Shown here: positions 56,208 to 64,000 of the stretch, piece by piece
How positions within the stretch are numbered: position 1 is the stretch's first letter
How the letters are laid out: each line of letters starts with the position of its first letter
Assembly: GCF_033807575.1 (NCBI RefSeq)
Contig: NC_084706.1
Coordinates: forward strand, 20,932,725 to 20,996,724
Length of the DNA: 64,000 bases
DNA from: Cydia pomonella
Taxonomy: Eukaryota; Arthropoda; Insecta; Lepidoptera; Tortricidae
Direction of reading: 5' to 3'
Notes under the pieces: generated by a model
What the model was told of the DNA's origin: nothing
Seen by the model: the letters and a program-made list of their open reading frames with translations, nothing else
The model's database searches: none
Translations under genes and position numbers: made by a program

Positions 56208-56649
56208 ATACTTCTGAAAAAAAAATTGCCCGCGAGCGTCGGTTTCTATGTTACACGACCACTAGGCTACCTAACGCTTTACTTAATTGAAGAACGATGA
56301 AATAATATAAAAAATTAAATAAAAAAGGAAATACATTCACTTAAAACATCACAATTTGTAAGTATGACATTAATTATTAGTATAAGTAGTACCTATCAGT
56401 TTTTCCGCTTACGCACGCTTCTAACTTGCGCCCCGCCCGCTCACGCCTACCGTTTAACAATTGAAATTCGAATGTCGACCGAATGGTGACGTCACGCCCA
56501 AGGAAAACTGTGACCACATTTTCCACGAACTTTTCGATTAGTTTCAGTTTCAGGTGAACTTGTTTGTATGCTAACGAGCTTGTTCCAGTTAAGCTTAATG
56601 TAAGTATAAGCTTTATGAAAAAACTATCAATTAAGCTCAACTAGTAATG
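56208..56649. other. Intergenic, no gene recognised
   Basis: Unassigned. Confidence 0.35.
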
Positions 56650-57248
56650 TATAGGATGTTTATTTAGTCACCTGCAAAAGTTTTCTGGCTGAATATATAG
56701 GTCATACTGAGCAACTATTACTATGGTATCAAACCCGAAATCCCAAAAAAAATTACCCGCCCATAGAAAATATCAAGGTCAGATAGCCAAAATATATCAT
56801 CTTCCTCGCGTTGTCCCGGCATTTTGCCACGGCTCATCGTAGCCTGGGGTCCGCTTGGCAACTAATCCCTAGACTTGGCGTAGGCACTAAGTTTTTACAA
56901 AAGCGACTGCCATCTGACCTTCCAACCCAGAGGGCCTTATTGGGATTAGTCCGGTTTCCTCACGATGTTTTCTTTCACCGAAAAGCAACTAGTACATAAA
57001 TATCACATGATATTTCGTACGTAAGTTCCGAAAAGCTCATTGGTACGAGCCGGGGTTTGATCCCGCGACCTCTGAATTGCAAGTCGCACGCTCTTACCGC
57101 TAGGCCACCAGCGCTCGCCAAGACAGCGAAAAATGTATGAAAAAGCTTTTTTTTTTCGCGATTTCGGTTCTATAGTAAAAGTTGCTCAGTATGACCTATA
57201 TATATTCAGCCCGTAAATTATTGCAGGTGACCAAATAAACAACCTGTA
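56650..57248. mobile_element. MITE, TATAGG/TACAGG ends, carrying a SINE
   Basis: TATAGGATGTTTATTTAGTC, CACCTGCAAAAG and GGCTGAATATATAGGTCATA at the left are mirrored at 57160-57248. Without the SINE it would be about 270 bases, the size of the relative at 48055-48310. Confidence 0.85.
56803..57127 (-). mobile_element. tRNA-headed SINE nested in a MITE
   Basis: Reading the minus strand, the head (57127-57050) has A box TGGCCTAGCGG and B box GGGATCAAACC with GCAATTCAGAGGTCGCG between. The body continues with GAAACCGGACTAATCCCAAT, GGTTGGAAGGTCAGATGGCA and CCAAGCGGACCCCAGGCT, and ends GGGACAACGCGAGGAAGATG plus ATGAT-like tail. Truncated relatives lie at 37270, 50215 and 55795. Pol III promoter and LINE dependence follow from the SINE class. 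Confidence 0.88.
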
Positions 57249-57382
57249 TCTCTATCTCATGAACAGTAGGTAATAGACGAACTGTTGAAATATCTATTAT
57301 TACTGTAAAAACAAATATAATAATAATAATAAGTAAAAAACGTCCTTTCATGTAATAGAGAGGGATAATTGGGCATGCTCTG

Positions 57383-57571
57383 TAAGGTAGAAGTACTAAT
57401 AGTGCTCGACGCTGCACTAGTCACCGACATGGGCACTTTATTTCATGGAAATATAGGCTAAATTTAAACAACGAAGATTTTTCTGTATTCGAACTTAATC
57501 CTTGTCACTTTGACATAAAGTACCCATGTCGAGTACTAGTGCAGCGTCGAGCACTAGCACTTCTACCTTAT
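57383..57571. mobile_element. MITE with AAGGTAGAAGT ends
   Basis: AAGGTAGAAGTACTAATAGT, GCTCGACGCTGCACTAGT at the left. Its inverse is at 57520-57571. The arms are about 45 bases with few mismatches, and ACATGGGCAC pairs with GTACCCATGT. Confidence 0.85.
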
Positions 57572-58512
57572 ATTAGAGGCCTAAATCAAAGGAACGGTAA
57601 TATAAAGACATAGTGTGTGTATTATTTATTTACTACATACAAATACAATACATTGCATAATATATACATTTTACAATAGCTTGATTTACAAACAGGGATA
57701 CTAGGAATAAGTATAACAAAAACCAATTTTGTAAAAAACAGTAGAATATAATAACACTCTTTTGGGGGTTATAATACTTTTAAAGGAATAAGAAAAACAG
57801 TATAAATTATTTTTGCCTATGCTCCACTAACAAGCAACGTACGCACTTTTTTGCGTTGCGCTTTGTATTGATGCTAACTGTATCAGTATGTTCAACAAAA
57901 CTTTAAGTAAATTCTAGAATTGCGTGAGCTAATTATGGTAATATTATGGGATGGTCCCGTATAGAATTTATACGTTTTATTTTATTAGCTATTTTTAACG
58001 GTTGTATTTACTATACGTATATCCTATAGATTCGGGATGTTTTAAGCCATACACCAATAACTTATAAGTGATGACTTATATCCTCATATCCTCATATAAT
58101 ATATATGCTTAGGGATAAGAAATCTATAATAGTAAAAGATTAATTTTAAGTTTTATTAAATTTGTGTATGAATCCAATTTTTTTTTTAGGTGACTGAAAA
58201 CTTAGACGTTTGAAAATAATTATAAAAAAATACAATATCAATACGGTACTAACTTATATTATTTATTACGTCCCACAAAACGGCCCACTGCCTTATGGGA
58301 AATAATTGAAAAGAAAGTTTAGCTACGGATGCATAGTGCATGTGCAATACACAATTTCGGTGTCGCACTTTTAGCAACGAAGCGAGACCCATTCTGACTT
58401 GCACCTGCGCCAGTATCTGTCAATAGTTTTGGGGACTTAATATCTAAGAATATACTGAAAGTAATAAAAGCAATAAATTAAATGTTAGCAGGGCCTAAGT
58501 TGCAAGCGTACC
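57572..58512. other. Intergenic, no gene recognised
   Basis: AT-rich, unassigned. Confidence 0.35.
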
Positions 58513-58722
58513 CCGAATCGCGGATCGGAAACCGGTATTTTTTGTATGGGAACGAAAACGGTATTTTTTCGTTCTTTGTTAATTACTTCATTTCTAATTA
58601 GGCAATCTAATAATACGAAGTCGTTATCTGAAAACACAACTGAGTCCTACACTTTGAGTATAAAATAAACCGAAATATATGGTTATTTCGATGTTTTTGC
58701 AAAAAACCGGTTCCGATCCCTG
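58513..58722. mobile_element. hAT-type MITE, second copy, opposite orientation
   Basis: Near-identical inverse of 39135-39344, flanked by the perfect 8-bp duplication AGCGTACC (58505-58512 and 58723-58730). The left end is slightly altered (CCGAATCGCGGATCGG where CAGGGATCGG is expected). Confidence 0.88.
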
Positions 58723-58730
58723 AGCGTACC

Positions 58731-59465
58731 CTTTTGGATGGCCGAAAACCGCAAAAATATAAGCGATGATGTGTGATACCTACGAAATTATACCTTTAAG
58801 ACCTTTGTACCCGTATATTTAACGGATAAATAATTTGGAATTTGGAACTCGAACGTGCTTTAAATGTTTATCTTAATCTAGGTATTCATTTTAAGATAGT
58901 CTGCAGCAAGCTGGAGGGAAAACATTCTATGCAAATATTGTATGTATCTCTAACATTGTCTTAACATAACTATATGATGACACTAAGACCGCAAAAAAGA
59001 GGGCGTTGCGCTAGGTTAGGTCACTGTCGCGAAAGATAATATAAGACAAACATACTCTTTGATGTATTTTTATCACATTCACTGTTAGTATCTGACTCGG
59101 CGCCAAGAATTGATAACCTATCGCTTACAACTATAGTTTAGTATGCCGAATTCCTCATGTGAAAGATTAACTACGTCAATCGATATAGTAATCTGATAGT
59201 GGAGTTTTATGACAATTAATTCCTTTATAATTGAGTTAGACATCGATCTGGGAAATCCTTGTGATCCATCATGTTTCATCATCATTATTGGCATTATTAT
59301 ATACACACATTTACAAACATATGTGTGCTTACGCACGGTTCTGATACTTGATAGATAACATATAACTAAACTGGCACTTTAATTGCATACATATGTGACA
59401 TCCCGCAAGTTTACAACAACCTTTAATACGTATCGCGGGCATTAGCACGAGTTAGACTTAAATAA
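58731..59465. other. Upstream intergenic region
   Basis: No exon or named repeat. AT-rich up to about 59460, where the GC-rich promoter-like region of the growth-factor gene begins. Confidence 0.4.
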
Positions 59466-59795
59466 GCTATGACTTCAAAAGCCACACGGACCTGGGAACG
59501 TTCAAATAGGAAGTTCCGCAAATCCGCAAAGGATCCCGAAACTGTTCGCCGAAAGTCGTGACGTAGTCACAGCTGTGCAAACTGCACGCCGCGCCATCAC
59601 CGTGACGCAACCGACGAGCCTCCGCCGCTGACTCAGCCACAGGCTTATAACACAAACTCGCCGCCTTCCACACCATACCTCCACAGACCGTCGAACGAGC
59701 AACACGTGCTTACTACAAGTGTCAGTGATAACTTACGACGTGCAAGTGACTAGCCAGTAATCAGTGATATTAAGATTTGTGAAACTTGAAAAAAA
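59466..59795 (+). promoter_or_regulatory. Probable promoter and 5' leader of the PDGF/VEGF-related gene
   Basis: A GC-rich island in AT-rich DNA, ending at the ATG at 59796. It contains an AP-1-like site TGACTCA near 59629, CRE-like GTGACGTAGTCAC near 59558 and GTGACGCAA near 59601, a TATA-like CTTATAAC near 59644 and the arthropod initiator word TCAGT at 59722 and 59751. The transcription start cannot be fixed from sequence alone. Spurious reverse-strand open frames in this island are caused by its base composition. Confidence 0.45.
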
Positions 59796-59913
59796 ATGGA
59801 GAAGTTATTCATGGTTTTGGTGCTTTTTGTGATTGTGAGGGCGGTGGAAAACAGACATCACCCAAAGTTTGGCAGGAGTTACGAGGAGCATGAAGTCCCA
59901 CCTCTAAAGAAAG
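59796..59913 (+). other. Exon 1 (signal peptide)
   Basis: Starts AAAAAATGG, a good insect start context. It carries the signal peptide and the basic, His-rich mature N-terminus (ENRHHPKFGRSYEEHEVPP). It ends AAAG/GTGAGT in phase 1. A second ATG at codon 6 would spoil the signal peptide, so the first is preferred. Confidence 0.88.
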
Positions 59914-61680
59914 GTGAGTCTCATGCTGGATCAACACTTTAATAGAAATCGATAACACCTTTAAGTAGGTCTGCTGTAGCAGCCTTAAGTATATTTTTGA
60001 CGACAGATTCGAATTAATTATGAATTTGTAGATATGTAGATCAAGGTCTGCTGTTGCAGCCTTAAATATATTTTGACGACAGATTCGAATTAATTTTGAA
60101 TTTGTAGATTTGTGACTAGTCTTATTAACAATTATTGTTTTATTGTTGGCAGTATCCTGTAGCAGTGGCTCAAGCGAGAGAAGTGCGTTAATTGAAGATG
60201 CGCGATGCGGAGCACCCCGAGAGGTTTTCGTTGTGCTTAAACCCAAAGCAGCTCACGAAGAGGTGAATATATATCTGAACTTATCATTAAATTACATTAT
60301 ATAATTTGATAAGTTGTAATTAATTCGTAATTAAATCACATCCGCGTCACTAATACTCGTATTCGCGTGAGCAATTAAATGACCCACCTTTTTATTGTCA
60401 CTAGGTGAACGCATGATACAATAGGTATCTCGTATAATTTCTTTCTCGATTTCACAACATTACATTCGTTATCTAAATTATGACGATATCTGTCGGTCAT
60501 ACATTTAAATGATGACCGATTATTTGTATCTTGATTAGATTACATTTGATAATTGTTAGCAAGTTTCAAAATTCAAACACTGCTTTTAATAGATTTAATT
60601 AAATAGGTAATTAGATAAGTTCATATCTTAAATTTAATCTCTTTTTATACGCAGCTAATTCGTTATACACTCATAAATTAAAGTAAATCCTTAATCTGCC
60701 GTTTAGACCAAATATTTGAGGTTTCATGCATACTCATACGGTTGCAAAGCCTTGCTAACGTTCATGTTTTTCCCCAGATCCACCCGGGCGCCGTGTGGGT
60801 CAAACGCTGCGTCGGCCTCTGCGACCACGTGGGCTCGGACTCCAAATGCGTTCCTCGCGAGACTACCATCCGCCATATACCAGTAAGTGTTTACCTAAAT
60901 CTTATCTCTACTTAACTGCCTTGACACACTTGTTCTATTTTAAACGTCGGCGGAGTAATTCTGATTGTCTCCTACGATAATAATGACATAACAAACCTCA
61001 TGATTGTTCTAATGCGTCTGTGAATCAGCGAATCGGCGCGCGATTATGGATCATCTATTGTGATAGCGCTTTCCGTAACCATTGGAATCTGATTGGAATT
61101 TTGTTTGCAGATAAAGATTAGCAATATGAAGACTGGGAAGGAGTCGTGTTCCATGTACGAGCTGGAGGAGCACTTGTCATGCCAGTGCTGCACGGGCAGC
61201 CCCGAAAGCTGCGCGGCGAGTGGCCGGGTGTTCAACCCCCGTAAGTGCGCCTGCCAATGTCCAAATCTTGAGGAGCGCCGCAACTGCCTCGCAAAGGTTC
61301 GTAGATAATGGATGTCTGTGAGCACTAACTAGATGTGATGCACGATGCACCGATCGACTTTTAACAAACGCTTCTACTTCTTTCGCATTATTGTACCGCT
61401 GATTATTTGTTTTATCTTCTTATCTTTCTGATTCTAATTCAAAAGAGACTATTACCTCTTAAAATAATAGACGCAAGTCATTTGACCATATTCACGCGCC
61501 TTTTTCGGTGTTTCGTTGCGTACGTGCTGATATCCATTGTCTGCGACTTATCGCTTTACGTAAAATTGTTTCAACTTAAGTTTTCAGACGTTTCAATGTT
61601 AGTTTTCTTTGTTATAGAACCCGAATATGCGGTGGAATCGTTCTAAATGTGCTTGCGAAGAGCGAAGACGGATGAGATAA
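59796..61680 (+). CDS. PDGF/VEGF-related secreted growth factor (Pvf type), five coding exons
   Basis: Coding exons 59796-59913, 60153-60262, 60778-60882, 61111-61296 and 61618-61680 join in phase into 193 codons. Introns are GT-AG; donors are GTGAGT, GTGAAT, GTAAGT and a weak GTTCGT. Residues 1-16 (MEKLFMVLVLFVIVRA) form a signal peptide. The cystine-knot domain spans about 58-137: C58 in CGAPREVFVVL, C87 in VWVKRC, C91, C100 in SKCVP, C135 and C137 in LSCQC. These are the six intrachain knot cysteines of the family. The two interchain cysteines are replaced by Ala81 and Leu90. A Cys-rich tail (CACQC at 157-161, then C170, C184, C186) resembles the CxCxC repeats of VEGF-C and fly Pvf proteins. 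By homology it would activate the Pvr receptor tyrosine kinase from outside the cell, acting in blood-cell survival, cell migration and growth. The exact paralogue is not assigned. Confidence 0.9.
60153..60262 (+). other. Exon 2 (first knot cysteine)
   Basis: Acceptor TTGTTGGCAG/TATCC; donor GAAGAG/GTGAAT. It encodes the Ser-rich linker and CGAPREVFVVLKP. A further AG at 60161-60162 would give a shorter alternative acceptor but is less supported. Confidence 0.88.
60778..60882 (+). other. Exon 3 (core of the knot)
   Basis: Acceptor TTTTTCCCCAG/ATC, donor CCA/GTAAGT; 35 whole codons. It encodes IHPGAVWVKRCVGLCDHVGS and SKCVPRETT, and shows no Cys at the two interchain positions. It is GC-rich compared with the introns. 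Confidence 0.9.
61111..61296 (+). other. Exon 4 (end of knot and first Cys-rich repeat)
   Basis: Acceptor TTTTGTTTGCAG/ATA. It encodes SCSMYELEEHLSCQCCTG and CACQCPNLEERRNC. The donor GTTCGT at 61297 is weak. Reading on gives Val-Arg-Arg-stop at 61308, so an unspliced form would end after 176 residues. Confidence 0.85.
61618..61680 (+). other. Exon 5 (second Cys pair and C-terminus)
   Basis: Acceptor TTCTTTGTTATAG/AAC. It encodes NPNMRWNRSKCACEERRRMR and a TAA at 61678. The CxC motif and basic C-terminus fit the tail repeats of VEGF-C/Pvf-like proteins, which supports splicing from exon 4. Confidence 0.8.
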
Positions 61681-62455
61681 GATATAGAGCTGCGAACATT
61701 CTGGAATCCGGGAAGAAAGTCGAAGCGACTAGCAGTTTGACTACAGTAGTGGCTGGGTAAAATGGATAACTAAAGACTTGTAAAAGTGACCTTAGTTGTA
61801 TTACCGACTGATATAAGTGTCTTATAACATAAGTAGTCTAATTCTCAACAGTATTATAGAGTAGGTAAGCTATTTATTTCATTAGGCTTAATATATGGGG
61901 CCAAATGGTGCTGTGAGCTCAATATGTTCCAAGACCTTTGGTCTGTATTTAATATTTGCACCGTACGAATGTTTGATTGTCCGTTGTTATGTCTGAGGTT
62001 TGAAAAGTATTGTCTCCGTTCTGTTCAGTATTTGTTTATTATAGTTAATGGCGTAAATATGATTTACGCAATTCCTATGTTGTGATATTTATAGCGATTC
62101 CAATGTTAATAGGTTTAAGATAATTTAATGACTTTTACTTTAAAGTATTCGGTCTAGTCATAGGACATGTACTTAATTTATTGTTTTGTATGATATCAGG
62201 GATTGTCTCGATTTTTTAAATCAGCTCTCTTTATTGTGTAATTTTTGTATTTTTAATTTTAGTTCGTGTTGGAGGCCTAGTCCTTGGTGCCAAAGGCATG
62301 TAATCTCATAGATTTAATTTATATGTATTTAATTTATTTGTGAAATATTTTAAGCTTCAGAAGCTTTAAGTGATCGAATCACATTAAGTTAAGTAAGTAG
62401 GTAGTAAATTTTTGTACTTAAAATAAGAACGTAAATAAAATTTCTATTTATTTTT
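61681..62455 (+). other. 3' untranslated region of the growth-factor gene
   Basis: AT-rich with no open frame. The first AATAAA followed by a T-rich stretch is at 62434-62439. Confidence 0.55.
62434..62439 (+). terminator. Polyadenylation signal AATAAA
   Basis: AATAAA in GTAAATAAAATTTC, followed by T-rich sequence (TTTATTTTTC). About 755 bases after the stop codon, a plausible end for this transcript. Confidence 0.6.
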
Positions 62456-62880
62456 CTAAACATTTTTATTATTTTCACTGTAGCCAACCTTATCTGTATT
62501 CTTGAACTAATGCTTAAATGGTATTCCGTCTGGAACGACTAAATAGGATACAAAGGACATGACATGTTGAAGTTTTTTTACAAAACTGGTTTACAATTCT
62601 GCTCAAAAACCGATAACTACCGCAAGTGACACTTGATAACACTGGAAAGTCCAAAATTACAACTATTGTCGATAGTTTCATTTCATTACACAATTAAGTT
62701 CCAAAAAAAATGTTATTTTTTGTTTTGTCTCAGTTATTCCTCTCATTTATGAAAAAATCTTGCCTCGGAACTAATTCATTGAAATAAGATATTAAGTCAA
62801 TTTTGAACCATTGAATTGAAAGATTTTGGACTGTTGGCTAAAAAACTTCGTACGTACACTGATATCTGAATGATATTTGA

Positions 62881-62969
62881 ATCGTATTGTTTAGTTATAA
62901 TGCGTCTCGCCCACGCAAATACATGTATGGATAAGTATGGGCGAAATTGCACGATAACTAAACAATATT
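62881..62969. repeat. Inverted repeat (small MITE-like)
   Basis: ATCGTATTGTTTAGTTATAA and CTCGCCCA at the left are mirrored by TGGGCGAAATTGCACGATAA and CTAAACAATATTA at the right. Confidence 0.7.
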
Positions 62970-63372
62970 ATATAAAAACTAGTGGCTCTATGAGCTGTAG
63001 ACCTCGCGAGCATCGCTTAAAACTGAATAAATGTATATCTCCGCCGCCGTTTAGAAGAATTTAGAAAAACTAAATTGACAAAAAAAAACATCATTATCGA
63101 ATCTGCTCACAAATTTTCACGGAAATCGGTTTAGATATGGGCATACGAAACAATGTTCGCCTAATGATTTTTTTTCAATAATCACTCGCGGTTGTTACGC
63201 ATGGTCAGGCATTTTTATATACGGTACTTTAAACCGTAGCCGTTATCGAGTATCTATAGTTATTTAAAGTATAATTTCTACTCTTACTTAAGTAGTTCTA
63301 TTCTACACCACACAATTATGAGATTTACTAGTAAAAACATTTTTTTTTTTCTGAAACCGGTAACTTTCACCT

Positions 63373-63515
63373 GCCCGCGTAGCCAACATGCCGATCTTTA
63401 ACGCTCCGTAGCGTAGCGTAGTCATCTCTCTTTATCACTCTTTCAAATTCAAACAGTGACAGTTGCGTTTCGTTCGCTACGGAGCGTTGACGATTGGCAT
63501 GTTGACTACGCGGGC
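63373..63515. mobile_element. MITE with GCCCGCGTAG ends
   Basis: GCCCGCGTAGCCAACATGCC and AACGCTCCGTAGCG at the left are mirrored by CGCTACGGAGCGTTGACGAT and GGCATGTTGACTACGCGGGC at the right. About 143 bases in the intergenic space between the two host genes. Confidence 0.85.
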
Positions 63516-63713
63516 TGATACGATAAGTACGATGACTATACATAATATATCTACCGCTAAATGAGTTTATTTATACGAAATATCGGTATGGGCAACATAA
63601 TATTTATTTATTGATAACTTATGTCTACAAATTTTAGTAATTCCAAAATGCGATAAATTGCACTCGAAATACTGAGCTAAAGCGTATTAAAATATAAAGA
63701 AATTAACTTCCCT

Positions 63714-64000
63714 TCAATGAAGGAACATCACAAATATTTTATTTGTTCTATGAAGTACTTCTATAATAAATACTACTAATGCAGTTAGATGTCCAGCGGC
63801 CAGAATACTGAAGGGTAAAATTAGATCGTATAATGTCAGAAAGCGCACTTCAAATGCGCCGGAGACGTCACTTGCGTATCTGACATCGTTCGGAAACCGT
63901 CCTTTAATAGCATGGACAAAACCGCACTCGACTATCTGAGACATTCTTCTCTCAAACTGCTGAAGGAGAGGGAATCCACGTTTAAGAAATATAGCATAAT
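63714..64000 (-). CDS. Divergent ionotropic receptor (IR), C-terminal exon, partial
   Basis: The frame is open from the window edge to TGA at 63714. It reads YAIFLKRGFPLLQQFERRMS, then QIVECGF...DVRYASDVSG, then FLTLYDLILPFSILAAGHLT and ALVVFIIEVLHR, ending NKIFVMFLH. The pattern is that of insect IRs: a 'GFPLL..F...I..++.ECG' stretch from the end of the ligand-binding S2 lobe, a 'LTL.DL..PF' lead-in, and the last transmembrane helix (about residues 55-79 of the visible part) followed by a short cytoplasmic tail. IRs are chemosensory channels of the ionotropic glutamate receptor superfamily in neuron membranes. The ATG at 63944 is internal, not a start. The rest of the gene lies to the right of the window, so the receptor type cannot be named. 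It faces the growth-factor gene tail to tail. Confidence 0.82.
   Translation of the reverse strand, partial: YAIFLKRGFPLLQQFERRMSQIVECGFVHAIKGRFPNDVRYASDVSGAFEVRFLTLYDLILPFSILAAGHLTALVVFIIEVLHRTNKIFVMFLH

Noticed and set aside
57050..57127. Possible minus-strand tRNA gene
   Set aside because: Promoter boxes are good, but the sequence continues into a SINE body whose truncated copies occur elsewhere in the window.
59467..59705. Overlapping minus-strand open frames upstream of the growth factor
   Set aside because: They fall in the GC-rich promoter-like island, which lowers stop-codon frequency. No domain or splice support.
59809..60246. 145-codon minus-strand open frame across the first intron of the growth-factor gene
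   Set aside because: It crosses two exons and an intron of the well-supported + strand gene and shows no domain. It is an antisense shadow.
1..64000. CRISPR array, operon, phage or bacterial features
   Set aside because: The repeats found are inverted, tandem or dispersed eukaryotic types. No regularly spaced short direct repeats or prokaryotic gene clusters are present.

Overview
This window looks like nuclear DNA from a moth or butterfly (Lepidoptera). It is AT-rich and gene-poor, and its exons are short with GT-AG introns. It carries tRNA-headed SINEs, many small palindromic DNA transposons (MITEs), the dispersed repeat with a GACAGACAGACGGACAG tail and a GGTTCCGT start/end, and copia, mariner, pogo-like and RTE-like remnants typical of that order. 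The assignment to Lepidoptera comes from recalled repeat types, not from a search.

Only two host genes can be supported, both at the right end. A five-exon gene on the + strand (coding 59796-61680) encodes a secreted 193-residue PDGF/VEGF-related growth factor (Pvf type). It keeps all six cystine-knot cysteines but lacks both cysteines that link the two chains of vertebrate PDGF/VEGF dimers. Tail to tail with it, the last exon of a divergent ionotropic receptor (IR) runs off the window edge (63714-64000, - strand).

Layout. 1-8520 is a nest of at least four layers: an inverted pair of dispersed repeats; a 1.1-kb palindromic hAT-like element with an 8-bp target duplication (324-8356); inside it a copia retrotransposon with two identical 259-bp LTRs (373-7273); inside the copia integrase a pogo-like transposon flanked by TA (2293-4290). 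10970-14100 (-) is a nearly full-length but frameshifted non-LTR retroelement with a zinc finger, a YLDD reverse transcriptase and a C-terminal restriction-like endonuclease. Four more 3' ends of this family lie at 15.5, 42.6, 43.6 and 53.2 kb. 16.7-18.1 kb is a recent 0.67-kb tandem duplication. 26551-27858 is a mariner element with an apparently intact DD34D transposase. From 19 to 58 kb no host exon is recognised, and the sequence is a mosaic of MITEs, SINEs, LINE tails, tandem duplications and unassigned AT-rich DNA.

How the parts relate. The mobile elements do not form a host pathway. Their nesting gives relative ages: pogo-like is younger than copia, which is younger than the palindrome. 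Several 'dead' elements are kept as raw material for non-autonomous families that share their ends. The growth factor is the only complete host gene, and its promoter region is clearly more GC-rich than its surroundings. No CRISPR, bacterial operon, rRNA or stand-alone tRNA gene was seen. I did not find a convincing wholly new system. The best candidates for one are the poorly characterised zinc-finger/RT/restriction-like-endonuclease retroelement and the knot-only Pvf protein.
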